A DNA stretch of 58,302 nucleotides from Anaerolineaceae bacterium UBA3924 (GTDB lineage Bacteria > Chloroflexota > Anaerolineae > Anaerolineales > Anaerolineaceae): assembly GCA_002385985.1 (NCBI GenBank), contig DGEO01000027.1, positions 174,445 to 232,746 of the forward strand, read 5' to 3'. Position 1 is the first letter of the stretch. Each line of letters starts with the position of its first letter. Positions 6,845 through 15,659 of the stretch are shown here, in pieces. Both the position numbers and the translations under genes were made by a program. The notes beneath the pieces are model-generated. The model made no database searches. It had not been told where the DNA came from and saw only the letters and a list, made by a program, of their open reading frames with translations.

Positions 6845-9316
6845 ATGAGAGAACGTATTTCCCCGGTATTCACGCTGCTGCTTGCACTGCTGGCCATTCT
6901 ACTGGTCGTCTTTGGCACCGGATTAATCAACCAGAACTTATCCCGACCTGCCCGCATCCTGATTGAGGAACTGCCTGCAGCCCGGGACCAACAGGTGTTT
7001 CCCCCGCTGGCCGGGGAGCGGCTGATCCGCGTGGGGGTGGAGGAAGACTTTGCCCCCTTCTCCTACTGGCAGAACGGGCGTGCGTCCGGGTTTGACGTCG
7101 ATTTGATGCTGGCCGTCGCCGAGCAGGAAGGCCTGCAGGTGGAGTTCATCCCCGCGGCCCGGCAGGAGCTGCGCCGCATGATCGCGGAAGGGGAGCTTGA
7201 CGCCATCGCCGGCATTGCCTTTTCTCCGGCTCGGGATCAGGAGATGGACTTTTCCACCTCCTACGCGGCGCTGTCCATGGGCCTGTTTGCGCGAGTTGAT
7301 TCGCCCATCCGGTCCCTGGCCGACGCCGCTGACGCCAGCATCCTGGTGAAGGAAGGCGGCATCACTCACGACTACTTGCGCGAGAACCCCTTCGGCAGCC
7401 GGGTGGTCGCGGTGCCCTCCAACGGCGACGCGCTGCGCCTGCTGGCGGCAGGTGAGTACGACGCGGCGCTGCTGCCCAGAATGCAGGCGCTGCGCATCAT
7501 CCGGAACCAGCGGTTGAACAACCTCCGCCTGCTGGATGTGAATTTTGAGACGTACCCGTACGGGTTTGCCGTCACCGAGGGGAACACTGATCTGCTGCTG
7601 AGCCTGAATGAAGGTCTGGCGATCGTCCAGGCCAACGGCGAGTTCGACCGCCTGTACGAGCGCTGGTTCGGCGATTTCGAGTCCCTGCGGCTGACCGGCG
7701 TGGCCCGCTATTTCGTCATCGCCCTGGCTGCCACCGGGGTGCTGCTAGTGATCGCCATCGCCTGGACGCGTACGCTGCGCCGCCAGGTGCGCCTGCGCAC
7801 CCAGGAATTGCGCAAGAGCGAAGAGGAGTACCGCCTGCTGGTGGAAAACGCATCAGAAGGGGTGGCGGTGATCTGCCAGGATCAGCTGGTCTTTCACAAC
7901 CCGCGCCTGCTGGAAATTCTGGGGTACTCGAAGGAAGAGCTGGCCGGGGTGAATGCGCTCGACCTGATCCACCCGGACGACCGCGAACAGGTCAGCGAGT
8001 TTCAGTCTCATAAAATCTTCGGCACTGCAGGCAAAGAGCCGCTGACCTGCCGCCTGCTGACCCGCAAGGGGGAGAGCCGCTGGGTGCTGCTGAACTCCGT
8101 GCGCATCCACTGGAAGGGCAAGCCGGCCACGCTGAACCTGGTCGCCGATATTTCGGAGATCAAGCAGGCCGAGGAGCGCATCACCCGGCAGCTGCAGCAC
8201 ATGGCCGCCCTGCGCGCGGTGGACATGGCCATCGCCGGCAACACCGACGTGAACCGCACCCTGCGTCTGCTGCTGGAGCAGGTAACCGGCCAGCTGGGGG
8301 TGGACGCGGCGGACATCCTGCTGGTGGACCGCCAGACGGGAAAGCTGAAGTACGCCGCTCACCAGGGCTTCCGCACGCGGGCCATCCTGTCTGCGGAGGT
8401 GGCCATGGGCGAAGGTTACGCCGGCAAGGCCGCCGCGCAGGGGCATCCGGTGCTGGTCGCCTGCCTGCGCGGTACGCCGCGGACCATGCTCAGCGCGGCG
8501 CGGCTGGAATCGGAAGGTTTCTACGCTTACTACTGCACGCCGCTGATTGCCAAGGGAGCCGTGCTGGGCGTGCTTGAGGTTTATCACCGCACACCGCTGC
8601 CTTCTGATCAGCAGTGGATGGACCTGATCGAGACCATGGCTCACCAGGGCGCCATCGCGCTGGACAATGCCTCGCTGGTCCAGGACCTGGAGAAGATCAA
8701 CGAAGAGCTGGTGCAGGCTTACGACCGGACCATCGAGGGCTGGGCGCACGCGCTGGAGCTGCGCGACGGTGAGACCGAGGGCCACTCGCGGCGGGTGCTA
8801 GATCTGACCATCCGCCTGGCCCGCCGGATGGGCGTGCCCGAGGAGGAACTGGTGCACATTCGCCGGGGCGCGCTGCTGCACGACATGGGCAAGATGGGCA
8901 TTCCGGACGAGATCCTGCTCAAGAATGGCCCGCTGGACGCCCATGAGTGGGAAGTGATGCGCCGCCATCCGACCCTGGCCTATGAAATGCTCTCCCGGGT
9001 GACGTTCCTCGAGCCGGCGCTGGATATTCCTTACTGCCACCACGAGAACTGGGACGGCAGCGGCTACCCGCGCGGGCTGAAGGGCGAGGAGATCCCGCTG
9101 GCGGCGCGAATTTTCGCCATCGTCGACGTGTGGGACGCGCTCAGCGTGCGCCGGCCCTACCGGGACGCCTGGCCGGAGCACAAGATCTGGTCGTACATCC
9201 TGGCGCAGTCCGGCAGGCAGTTTGACCCGCAGGTGGTGCAGGCCTTTGTGGAGATGATGAAGCCCGAGCTGGTGCCCGCGCTGGGTCACAGGGCGCTGCC
9301 GCTGGCCGCAGACTGA
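6845..9316 (+). CDS. Ligand-sensing membrane protein: SBP_bac_3 - TM - PAS - GAF - HD-GYP
   Basis: An 823-aa sensor/effector. TM1 at residues 8-28; periplasmic amino-acid-type solute-binding domain at about 57-280 (LIRVGVEEDFAPFSYW, GFDVDLMLAVAEQEG, DFSTSYAALSMGLF); TM2 at 288-307; coiled linker; PAS at about 325-445; GAF at about 460-615; HD-GYP at about 625-810. The HD-GYP core is intact: HSRRV, LLHDMGKMGIPDEILLK, HHENWDGSGYPRG, DVWDALSVRRPYR, so c-di-GMP phosphodiesterase activity is expected. I infer that an extracellular amino acid or similar ligand alters cytoplasmic c-di-GMP. The SD is weak (GGAA 5 nt before the ATG). The gene stands alone; the downstream HAD gene converges on it. Confidence 0.92.
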   Translation: MRERISPVFTLLLALLAILLVVFGTGLINQNLSRPARILIEELPAARDQQVFPPLAGERLIRVGVEEDFAPFSYWQNGRASGFDVDLMLAVAEQEGLQVEFIPAARQELRRMIAEGELDAIAGIAFSPARDQEMDFSTSYAALSMGLFARVDSPIRSLADAADASILVKEGGITHDYLRENPFGSRVVAVPSNGDALRLLAAGEYDAALLPRMQALRIIRNQRLNNLRLLDVNFETYPYGFAVTEGNTDLLLSLNEGLAIVQANGEFDRLYERWFGDFESLRLTGVARYFVIALAATGVLLVIAIAWTRTLRRQVRLRTQELRKSEEEYRLLVENASEGVAVICQDQLVFHNPRLLEILGYSKEELAGVNALDLIHPDDREQVSEFQSHKIFGTAGKEPLTCRLLTRKGESRWVLLNSVRIHWKGKPATLNLVADISEIKQAEERITRQLQHMAALRAVDMAIAGNTDVNRTLRLLLEQVTGQLGVDAADILLVDRQTGKLKYAAHQGFRTRAILSAEVAMGEGYAGKAAAQGHPVLVACLRGTPRTMLSAARLESEGFYAYYCTPLIAKGAVLGVLEVYHRTPLPSDQQWMDLIETMAHQGAIALDNASLVQDLEKINEELVQAYDRTIEGWAHALELRDGETEGHSRRVLDLTIRLARRMGVPEEELVHIRRGALLHDMGKMGIPDEILLKNGPLDAHEWEVMRRHPTLAYEMLSRVTFLEPALDIPYCHHENWDGSGYPRGLKGEEIPLAARIFAIVDVWDALSVRRPYRDAWPEHKIWSYILAQSGRQFDPQVVQAFVEMMKPELVPALGHRALPLAAD

Positions 9317-9382
9317 CCTGCTCTCAGGGGGAGCGGCCCGCGCGACCGGCAGGCTGGCACGCATGCCGGGGCTTGCCGCCTG

Positions 9383-10129
9383 TCAGGCCAGCAGGCCGGG
9401 CAGTTCAGCCAGCGTCCGGATGGTGTAGTCCGGCTGGATGGTGTCCAGGTGGTCGCGGTTGTCGGGCGTGTCCGCCCGGCGGGTGATCCAGATCGAGGTG
9501 ATTCCCAGGTTGTTGGCCCCCAGAATATCGGCGCCCAGCGTGTCGCCGACCATGGCAGCCTCCTCCGGCCGGACGCCGAAGGCCTGCAGGGCGACCTCGA
9601 AGATGTGCGGGTGCGGCTTGCGCCGGCCCACCACCGCGGAGATGAAAATGTGCTCGAAATACGGGCGGATGCGGGCCTTGTCGATCAGCGCTTCCACGTC
9701 GTCGGCGTCGCTGGCGTTTGAGATCACCCCCAGCCGCAGACCCCGCTCCCGCAGCGCCTGCAGGGTGGGCACGGCATCCTCCTCCGGAATCCAGTGAGCC
9801 TGGGAGACCTGGTACAGGGCAGCCAGCGCCTCGCGAATGGTCTCCTCGCTGACCTCTGCCACCCCGAACTCCTGCAGCTGCTGTGAAAGCAGGTAGGCGG
9901 TGGTGTATTCGATAAACTCGGTCTCGCGTTCCTGGTAATAACTGCTCAGGCGGTCCTCAAACTGCTTGCAGAAGCGTTCTTCATCAAGCTGCAGGCCGTG
10001 CCGACGCAGGACATCCATCATGGCCCGAGTCGCGGAGGGCAGGGTTTCGTCCCACGGGCGGCTCTGGTACAGCAGCGTATTGCCCAGGTCGAAGAAGATC
10101 ACTTTGTAACGATGGGCGGGTAGAGGCAT
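9383..10129 (-). CDS. HAD-superfamily hydrolase (phosphatase)
   Basis: A 248-aa haloacid dehalogenase-like hydrolase of subfamily IA. Motif I is FFDLGNTLL (residues 11-19; the second Asp of DxD is replaced by Asn after DLG, as in many members of the FDxGNT group), motif II is GVISNASDAD, motif III is RRKPHPHIFEVAL and motif IV is AAMVGDTLGADILGANNLG. The helical cap lies at about 30-100. It probably dephosphorylates a small metabolite; the substrate is not identifiable. A TATTAT box lies 23 nt before the ATG on this strand. Separated by about 40 bp from the 2-hydroxyacid dehydrogenase gene upstream. Confidence 0.88.
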   Translation of the reverse strand: MPLPAHRYKVIFFDLGNTLLYQSRPWDETLPSATRAMMDVLRRHGLQLDEERFCKQFEDRLSSYYQERETEFIEYTTAYLLSQQLQEFGVAEVSEETIREALAALYQVSQAHWIPEEDAVPTLQALRERGLRLGVISNASDADDVEALIDKARIRPYFEHIFISAVVGRRKPHPHIFEVALQAFGVRPEEAAMVGDTLGADILGANNLGITSIWITRRADTPDNRDHLDTIQPDYTIRTLAELPGLLA

Positions 10130-10168
10130 AAGGGTGCTCGGCGGTAAAGGTGATAATACGGCGCGGGG

Positions 10169-11191
10169 CTAATACCCGTGCTCGAGGTTAATGCGGTTGA
10201 GCAGGCTGGACCCGGCCAGGTAGCGGCGCAGGTTTTCGGCGAACATGGCCGCGGCGCGCTCCTTGTAGCGGGCGGAGATGCCGGCAATGTGCGGGGTGAT
10301 GATCACGTTGGGCAGCTTCCACAGCGGATCGTCTTTGGGCAGCGGCTCCTGGTGGAACACGTCCAGCGCCGCCCCGGCGATGCGCCGCTCCTGCAGCGCC
10401 GTCACCAGCGCGGCATGGTCGACCACTCCGCCCCGGCTGGCGTCCACCAGATAGGCGGTGGGCTTCATCGCGGCGAAGACTTCGGCATTGATGATTCCGC
10501 GGGTGTCGTCCGTCAGCGGCAGGGTCAGCACCACGAAATCGCATTCCTTGACCAGCGAGCGCAGCGCTTCGATGGGGTAAAGGCGGTCGAACAGGTCCCC
10601 TTCCGGGTCACCCAGGCCCTCCGGTATGTAGCCGCTGTCCTGAGGGTGCATCACATCCCGCTTCGAGGCCAGGATGGTGACGTTGAAGGGCTGCAGCACG
10701 CGTGCGGTCTCGCGGGCGACGGAGCCGTAGCCCACCAGCCCGACGGTGCTGCCGCGCAGCTCGGCCGGCCGGAGCCGCTCCCAGCGGTCTTTGGGCCACT
10801 CGGCTTTGGCCTGCAGTGAGGCGATCAGCGGCAGGCGGTGCCCCAGGGCCAGCAGCATGGTCAGGATGTACTCGGCCATTTGCGGGGCGTTCGCGCCGGA
10901 AAGCGTGGTCAGCACCACGCCCTCTTTGTGCATGATGGGCGCATCCAGCAGGTTTTCTACCCCGGCGTAGCTGACCTGCAGCCAGCGCAGGTTGGGGGCC
11001 TGCTCGGGAGCGGGGAAGACCTGGTCGGTGTACAGAATTTCGGTACGCTGCCAGACTTCGTTGGGGATATCCTCGGCGCGCGATCTCGGCAGCACGGTGA
11101 AGCGCAGTCGCGGCGAGACGGCTCGCAGCTGCTCCATGGCTTCGTCCGGGAAGGGCTGGGTAATCAATACTTCGACAAGCTGCGTGCTCAT
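10169..11191 (-). CDS. D-isomer-specific 2-hydroxyacid dehydrogenase
   Basis: A 340-aa NAD(P)-dependent dehydrogenase that interconverts 2-oxo acids and D-2-hydroxy acids. N-terminal catalytic-domain half includes LRWLQVSYAGVENLLD; the Rossmann motif is GLVGYGSVARETARVL; the second dinucleotide segment is CDFVVLTLPLTDDTRGIINAE; the catalytic Arg is in VDASRGGVVDHAALV, the Glu in LDVFHQEPLPKDDPLW and the His in ITPHIAGIS. Substrate (glyoxylate, hydroxypyruvate, phenylpyruvate) not inferable. A longer frame to 11248 would cross a terminator, so ATG 11191 is chosen; a TATAAT box ends 6 nt before it, suggesting a leaderless mRNA. Confidence 0.9.
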   Translation of the reverse strand: MSTQLVEVLITQPFPDEAMEQLRAVSPRLRFTVLPRSRAEDIPNEVWQRTEILYTDQVFPAPEQAPNLRWLQVSYAGVENLLDAPIMHKEGVVLTTLSGANAPQMAEYILTMLLALGHRLPLIASLQAKAEWPKDRWERLRPAELRGSTVGLVGYGSVARETARVLQPFNVTILASKRDVMHPQDSGYIPEGLGDPEGDLFDRLYPIEALRSLVKECDFVVLTLPLTDDTRGIINAEVFAAMKPTAYLVDASRGGVVDHAALVTALQERRIAGAALDVFHQEPLPKDDPLWKLPNVIITPHIAGISARYKERAAAMFAENLRRYLAGSSLLNRINLEHGY

Positions 11192-11197
11192 ACCTCT

Positions 11198-11203
11198 ATT
11201 ATA
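11198..11203 (-). promoter_or_regulatory. -10 box (TATAAT) of the 2-hydroxyacid dehydrogenase gene
   Basis: Perfect hexamer 6 nt before the start codon on the minus strand, partly within the T-tract of the preceding terminator. The AGAGG just before the ATG is too close to act as a normal SD. Confidence 0.4.
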
Positions 11204-11238
11204 AAGGCGGTTCAACCTCCTGAGAGGATGAACCGCCT
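11201..11238 (-). terminator. Intrinsic terminator after the CoA-transferase genes
   Basis: Stem of 10 bp (11205-11214 with 11229-11238), an A/A mismatch, 4 more bp and a CTGA/TCAG loop, followed on the minus strand by TTTATAAT. Confidence 0.7.
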
Positions 11239-11260
11239 GAGCGTGCAAGGTCTCAAAGGA

Positions 11261-12019
11261 TTAGCGCAGGTACACGCCGCGCGGATCCAGTTCTTCCCGC
11301 AGGATGCGCAGCTCCTCATCGGTGGGCGGCTGCGTCACGCACAGATCTTCAGCCACTTTGAGCGGCCAGCCGGTGTTCTCCTGGACCTGCTCCACCTGGA
11401 CGCCCGGGTGGATGTGGGTGAGAACCAGCTCGCCGGTTTCGTCCGGTTCCATGATCCCCAGGTTAGTGACCACCGCCTGTGGACCGCCGCCGCGCACCCC
11501 GGCGGCCTGTCGCTCCGCGCGGCCGGAGAGAAAGCCGGCCGAGGTGCAGAAATCCACCTTTTCGGGGAAGCGGCGCTTCTGGTGCGGGGTCATGATGTAG
11601 CAGCGGTTGGCCCAGGCGGCGATCTCCATCGCCCCGCCGGATCCGGGCAGGCGCACTTTGGGCTGGCTGTAGTCGCCGATGACCGTGGCGTTGATGTTGC
11701 CGAAGCGGTCGATCTGCGCCCCGCCCAGGAAGCCGACGTCCACATTGCCGCGCTGCAGGTAGAGGGTGAAGATGTCGTACATGCTGCACACCGACGCGGC
11801 GCCGCTGACCAGGGTCGGGTCGCCGATCGAAAGCGGCAGGCGGGCCGGCCGCGCGCCGATCACCCCGGCTTCGTAGATCATCACCAGGTTGGGAGCGTGG
11901 GTGCGGCGGGCCAGATTGCAGGCCAGGTTGGGCTGGCCGACGCCCACAAAGACCACGTCGCGATCGCGCAGCAGCCGGGCGGCGTTGACAATCATCAGTT
12001 CGGCAGAAGAGTAGCTCAT
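11261..12019 (-). CDS. CoA-transferase subunit beta (GctB/IpdB-like)
   Basis: A 252-aa family I CoA-transferase beta subunit. VFVGVGQPNLACNLARRTHAP forms the CoA-binding region, and LVMIYEAGVIGARPARLPLSIGDP holds the family position of the catalytic glutamate (YEAG versus the usual ESG). GGAQIDRFGNINATVIG and PGSGGAMEIA are also conserved. The start at 12019 is chosen because GGAG lies 9 nt upstream and the alpha-subunit stop sits one base before it; an alternative ATG at 12034 has no SD. It pairs with the next gene upstream to move CoA between acyl groups. Confidence 0.88.
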   Translation of the reverse strand: MSYSSAELMIVNAARLLRDRDVVFVGVGQPNLACNLARRTHAPNLVMIYEAGVIGARPARLPLSIGDPTLVSGAASVCSMYDIFTLYLQRGNVDVGFLGGAQIDRFGNINATVIGDYSQPKVRLPGSGGAMEIAAWANRCYIMTPHQKRRFPEKVDFCTSAGFLSGRAERQAAGVRGGGPQAVVTNLGIMEPDETGELVLTHIHPGVQVEQVQENTGWPLKVAEDLCVTQPPTDEELRILREELDPRGVYLR

Positions 12020-12020
12020 C

Positions 12021-12923
12021 TCAATACGCTCCATAGTTGACCGGTGCGCTCAAGCGCTCGGGAACTTGCAGCCGGGCCAGAGTCTCGGGGCCGAGTTTTT
12101 CCACGTATTCGGCGCGGTCTTTCACACCGTAGACCCATTCCTCCAGCCAGCGCTGTGTCTCCTCGCGCGAAGCGGTGATCTTGTCCCACTGCAGGTAGAA
12201 CTCATTATCCCGGTCGTAGTAGCCCTGGGTGTAAGACGGGTGCGAGCAGTACGGCACGTGGCACACGGCGTCGACGATCAGGTCCGGGATCATGGTGCGG
12301 TTGGGGTCGGAGCGGATGATGTCTTCCGAGACGATTTCTTCCGCGGTCACGATGACATGTTCGGCGGCAAAGGCGGCTTCCTTCTGCTCGCCGAGGATGC
12401 CCCAGATGTGCGCGTTGCCGTTCACATCGGCGCGCTGCACATGAATGATGGCCACATCCGGGCGCAGCGGTGGCAGCACGATTACGTCCTGCCCGGTGTA
12501 TGGGTCGGTCACCCGGCGGTAAAGCGGGTTGGCATTCTCCAGGTCGCGGGTGGCGGTCGGCTGCATGGGGATGAAGGGCAGCCCGGCCGCTCCGGCCTGC
12601 AGGCGCGAGATCATGCCGAAATGCGAGTATTCCTCCCACTCCAGACGCCCGGCCTCCATCTCGGCGCGCATGATACGCAGCGAACCGACGCCGGGGTTGC
12701 CCATGTAGGAGAAGATCACCTTGCGGGCGCAGCCGGCGGCCACCATCTGCTCGTAGATCAGGTCCGGTGTGGCCCGGGCCAGGACCAGGTCCCTGCGGCC
12801 CTGGCGGATGATCTCGTGCCCGGCCGCGAAGGGGATCAGGTGCGTAAAACCGGCGGCATAGATGGTGTCGCCATCGTGCACGTATTGCTGAATGGCTTCA
12901 GTCAGTGAGCATAATTTGGACAT
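12021..12923 (-). CDS. CoA-transferase subunit alpha (GctA/IpdA-like)
   Basis: A 300-aa alpha subunit of a two-gene CoA-transferase. The N-terminal DGDTIYAAGFTHLIPFAAGHEIIRQG and GCARKVIFSYMGNPGVGSL blocks closely match the IpdA/glutaconate CoA-transferase alpha group rather than the acetoacetate (AtoD) group. IpdAB in actinobacteria is a ring hydrolase in sterol breakdown, while GctAB transfers CoA between dicarboxylates. The retained glutamate in the beta partner is compatible with either. The two genes are one base apart and must be co-translated. Upstream, a terminator hairpin separates them from the aldehyde dehydrogenase gene. Confidence 0.88.
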   Translation of the reverse strand: MSKLCSLTEAIQQYVHDGDTIYAAGFTHLIPFAAGHEIIRQGRRDLVLARATPDLIYEQMVAAGCARKVIFSYMGNPGVGSLRIMRAEMEAGRLEWEEYSHFGMISRLQAGAAGLPFIPMQPTATRDLENANPLYRRVTDPYTGQDVIVLPPLRPDVAIIHVQRADVNGNAHIWGILGEQKEAAFAAEHVIVTAEEIVSEDIIRSDPNRTMIPDLIVDAVCHVPYCSHPSYTQGYYDRDNEFYLQWDKITASREETQRWLEEWVYGVKDRAEYVEKLGPETLARLQVPERLSAPVNYGAY

Positions 12924-12970
12924 AGGGGTGAACGGTTCCTGTGGGGATGTTAAGGCAAATTGTGAAAGGC

Positions 12971-13005
12971 GAGAGAAGGGGAGGGCCGGTCATCCGGCCC
13001 TCCCC
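12971..13005 (-). terminator. Hairpin terminator after the aldehyde dehydrogenase gene
   Basis: Perfect 12-bp GC-rich stem (12978-12989 with 12994-13005) with a 4-nt loop, followed on the minus strand by TTCTCTC. Confidence 0.6.
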
Positions 13006-13013
13006 GGCGGGCG

Positions 13014-14600
13014 TTAGCTTCGGGCCACCCGGTTGTGGATCTGTTCGCGCATGTACAGCGGCAGGTAGTACAGGCCGCCGGCATTCTTGCCGGTCGCGCC
13101 GGAGCCCTTCCAGCCGCCGAAGGGCTGGAAGCCGGGCCACGCGCCGGTGGTGATGCCCTGCGGGCGGTTGGAATAGGTCACGCCGGCTTCGATGTTCTCG
13201 AAGAACCACTCCACCTCTTCCTGGCTGCCGTAGATCCCGGCGGTCAGGCCGTAGATCACATCGTTGGCCATGCGCATGGCCTCATTCAGGTCGGTGAACT
13301 TGCCGATGGTGGTGATGGGCAGGAACATCTCATGCTTCCACAGGCGGTGGTCGTAGGGCAGGTTGTCGACCAGGGTGGGCGCGACGAAGTAGCCCTTCGC
13401 CAGCGGGCCGTCGGTGAGCACCTTGCCGCCGGTGAGCAGGCGGCCGGCTTCCTGCAGTTCCTCGCTGAACTGCTGGTAATCGTGGTAGGCGCCGCGGTTG
13501 ATCACCGGGCCCATGTAGTTCTGACGGTCGGTCGGGTCGCCGATGGTCAGCTCTTTGGTCCTGGCGATCAGGCGTTCGACCAGCTCATCGTAGACCGGCT
13601 CTTCAATGTACACCCGCGAGCAGGCCGAGCACTTCTGGCCCTGCAGGCCGAAGGCCGAGCGCACGATGCCCGTGGCCGCATCGTCCAGGTTGGCGTGCTT
13701 CGTGACGATGGCCGGGTTCTTGCCGCCCAGCTCGAGCACGATGGGGCGGATGTAGGCGCCTTTGGCGAAGTCGCGGTACATCTTCATGCCCACATCGTAG
13801 GAGCCGGTGAAGGTGATGCCGGCGATTTCCGGGGCTTCGATGATCGTCTGGCCGAGGGTGCTGCCGGGGCCGGTCACGTAGTTGAACACGCCGTCCGGAA
13901 TACCGGCTTCACGGAAGCATTCCGCCAGGATGCGGGCAGACCAGGGGGTGTCGGTGGCCGGTTTCATGATCACCGTGTTGCCGGTCACCAGAGCAGCACC
14001 GGCAGGCCCGCCAGTCAGCGCCATGGGGAAGTTGAACGGGCTGATCACCACCCAGACGCCGTAAGGCTTCATCACCGACCAGTTGGTGGAGTTGAAGCCG
14101 GTCAGCGGGTCGCGGCCCATTTCTTTGATGTACCCGTCGTTGGCTTCCATCTGGTCGCAGGAATAGCGCAGCAGATCCGCCGTTTCAGCCACGTCACCCA
14201 GGGCTTCCATGCGGTTCTTCCCCACCTCCAGCGACATGATCACGCCGGCTTCGTAAATGCGCTCGCTCAGAAGGTCGGCTGCGCGGCGAATAAGGGCGAC
14301 GCGGTCCTGCCACTTCATGCGGCTCCAGACGGGGAAGGCCTTCTGAGCGGCCTCAATCGCGGCCCGGGCTTCCTTCACGCCGCCTTTCTGGAAAATGGCC
14401 AGAACTTCGTCGGTGTTGGCCGGGTTGCGGTTCTCGAACTTATCCGCGGCATACACATCCTCGCCATTGATCAGCATCGCGACTTCCTGGCCCAGGTTGG
14501 CGCGGCGTTCCCGCAGGGCTTCTTCGTAGCGGGTGTGCAGTTCTTCGGGCGGATTGAACATCGTGCCGTAGGTTAACTTGAACTGAACGTCGGCAGCCAT
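13014..14600 (-). CDS. 1-pyrroline-5-carboxylate dehydrogenase-type aldehyde dehydrogenase
   Basis: A 528-aa NAD(P)-dependent aldehyde dehydrogenase. The oxyanion Asn lies in ISPFNFPMAL, the general base Glu290 in VLELGGKNPA and the nucleophile Cys324 in GQKCSACSRV. The GQKCSACSR sequence and the length of over 510 aa are typical of RocA/PutA-type enzymes that oxidise glutamate-5-semialdehyde to glutamate, the second step of proline and arginine breakdown. A proline dehydrogenase gene is not in the window, so another semialdehyde remains possible. Strong SD (AAGGAGG) 8 nt before the ATG at 14600. Own terminator. Confidence 0.88.
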   Translation of the reverse strand: MAADVQFKLTYGTMFNPPEELHTRYEEALRERRANLGQEVAMLINGEDVYAADKFENRNPANTDEVLAIFQKGGVKEARAAIEAAQKAFPVWSRMKWQDRVALIRRAADLLSERIYEAGVIMSLEVGKNRMEALGDVAETADLLRYSCDQMEANDGYIKEMGRDPLTGFNSTNWSVMKPYGVWVVISPFNFPMALTGGPAGAALVTGNTVIMKPATDTPWSARILAECFREAGIPDGVFNYVTGPGSTLGQTIIEAPEIAGITFTGSYDVGMKMYRDFAKGAYIRPIVLELGGKNPAIVTKHANLDDAATGIVRSAFGLQGQKCSACSRVYIEEPVYDELVERLIARTKELTIGDPTDRQNYMGPVINRGAYHDYQQFSEELQEAGRLLTGGKVLTDGPLAKGYFVAPTLVDNLPYDHRLWKHEMFLPITTIGKFTDLNEAMRMANDVIYGLTAGIYGSQEEVEWFFENIEAGVTYSNRPQGITTGAWPGFQPFGGWKGSGATGKNAGGLYYLPLYMREQIHNRVARS

Positions 14601-14717
14601 ACGAAATGACCTCCTTATATAGATTGAACAGAAGCGGTGGATGATTTGATCGTCAATGGAACCCCAGACACTAACAGTATAGATCAGGAGAGGGGTCGTG
14701 TCAAAGCGGTCGGGGTT

Positions 14718-15650
14718 TCAGGACAGAGGAGTGAGAGAGCCGAGCCGGTCGGCCAGGGCGATCAGGTCCGGCGCGCGCAGCACCTGCCCGGAGTGGATGG
14801 GCCATTCACCGCGCAGCGCTTCAACCCAGCGGAAAGGGATCTCCTCCAGCCCGTAGGCCGCCCCGGCCAGCGCACCGGCGACCGCGGCGGCGGTGTCCGC
14901 GTCCGCGCCCAGGTTGGCCACCTGAACCACGCACTCTTCGAAGCTGTCCGTGGTCAGCAGGCCCCACAGCGCGCTCTGCAGGGTGTGGCGCACCCAGCCG
15001 GTGTTGGGCAGGTCTTCCCGGCGCAGATCCCCGGCGGTGCGGACGATCTCCAGCAGGGGAGCGGGCAGCGGGGACCATTCCAGCGCGGCTTCGATGGCCT
15101 CCGGGATGGTGTGACCCTGGATCAGCAGGGCGATCACCGCAGCGGTGAAGGCACAGGCCGCCTGGCACTCCGGGTGCGGGTGGGTGACGCGGCTCTGCAG
15201 GCGGCTTTCGCGCACTAACGCTGGCAGGTCCGGCCAGCAGGCCAGGGCCACCGGCCAGCAGCGCATCAGCGAACCGTTGGCGGCGTTGTCCGGCTGGGCG
15301 CGGCGGACGTTCTCCACCGCCGTTTCCCAGTCCAGACCGCTGTTCACGCCCATCAGCACCTGGCTGGTGTAAATGCCCACGTCGCGCGGGCCGCGGCGGT
15401 GCCAGTCGGCGAAGCGCCCGGCCAGGTCGACCGGGTCTAGCGGCAGGTGGTGCAGCAGGCTGTCGGCCAGCGCCAGCGCCATTTCGGTGTCGTCCGTGAA
15501 GGTCCCGGCGGGCAGCGGACCGGGACGCATGTCACGCACTAGCTGATCCGGCGGGGAGGGCGGGCCGAACTCGAGCGGCATGCCCAGGGCATCCCCGGCT
15601 ACAGCGCCGATGAACGCGCCGCGAATGCGGTCCTGGCGATCCTCGTCCAT
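14718..15650 (-). CDS. ADP-ribosylglycohydrolase family protein (DraG-like)
   Basis: A 310-aa all-helical ADP-ribosyl hydrolase. The two-metal site is recognisable: FTDDTEMALALADSLL (residues 50-65) gives the TDDT ligands and GADADTAAAVAGALAGAAYG (about 250-270) gives the C-terminal Asp/Thr ligands; RGAFIGAVAGDALGMPLEFG is the N-terminal signature. Members remove ADP-ribose from protein side chains or cleave ADP-ribosylated small molecules. It is the last gene of the long minus-strand operon, 9 bp after a glycosyltransferase, with the SD AGGAGAG. No ADP-ribosyltransferase is visible nearby. Confidence 0.92.
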   Translation of the reverse strand: MDEDRQDRIRGAFIGAVAGDALGMPLEFGPPSPPDQLVRDMRPGPLPAGTFTDDTEMALALADSLLHHLPLDPVDLAGRFADWHRRGPRDVGIYTSQVLMGVNSGLDWETAVENVRRAQPDNAANGSLMRCWPVALACWPDLPALVRESRLQSRVTHPHPECQAACAFTAAVIALLIQGHTIPEAIEAALEWSPLPAPLLEIVRTAGDLRREDLPNTGWVRHTLQSALWGLLTTDSFEECVVQVANLGADADTAAAVAGALAGAAYGLEEIPFRWVEALRGEWPIHSGQVLRAPDLIALADRLGSLTPLS

Positions 15651-15659
15651 GTTCTCTCC

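Noticed and set aside
6775..6966. Small open frame overlapping the start of the HD-GYP sensor
   Set aside because: No SD, runs into the real gene in another frame, no recognisable protein.
13035..14576. Plus-strand open frame (513 codons) opposite the aldehyde dehydrogenase
   Set aside because: Shadow frame; His/Gly/Val-rich with no domain, no start signal.
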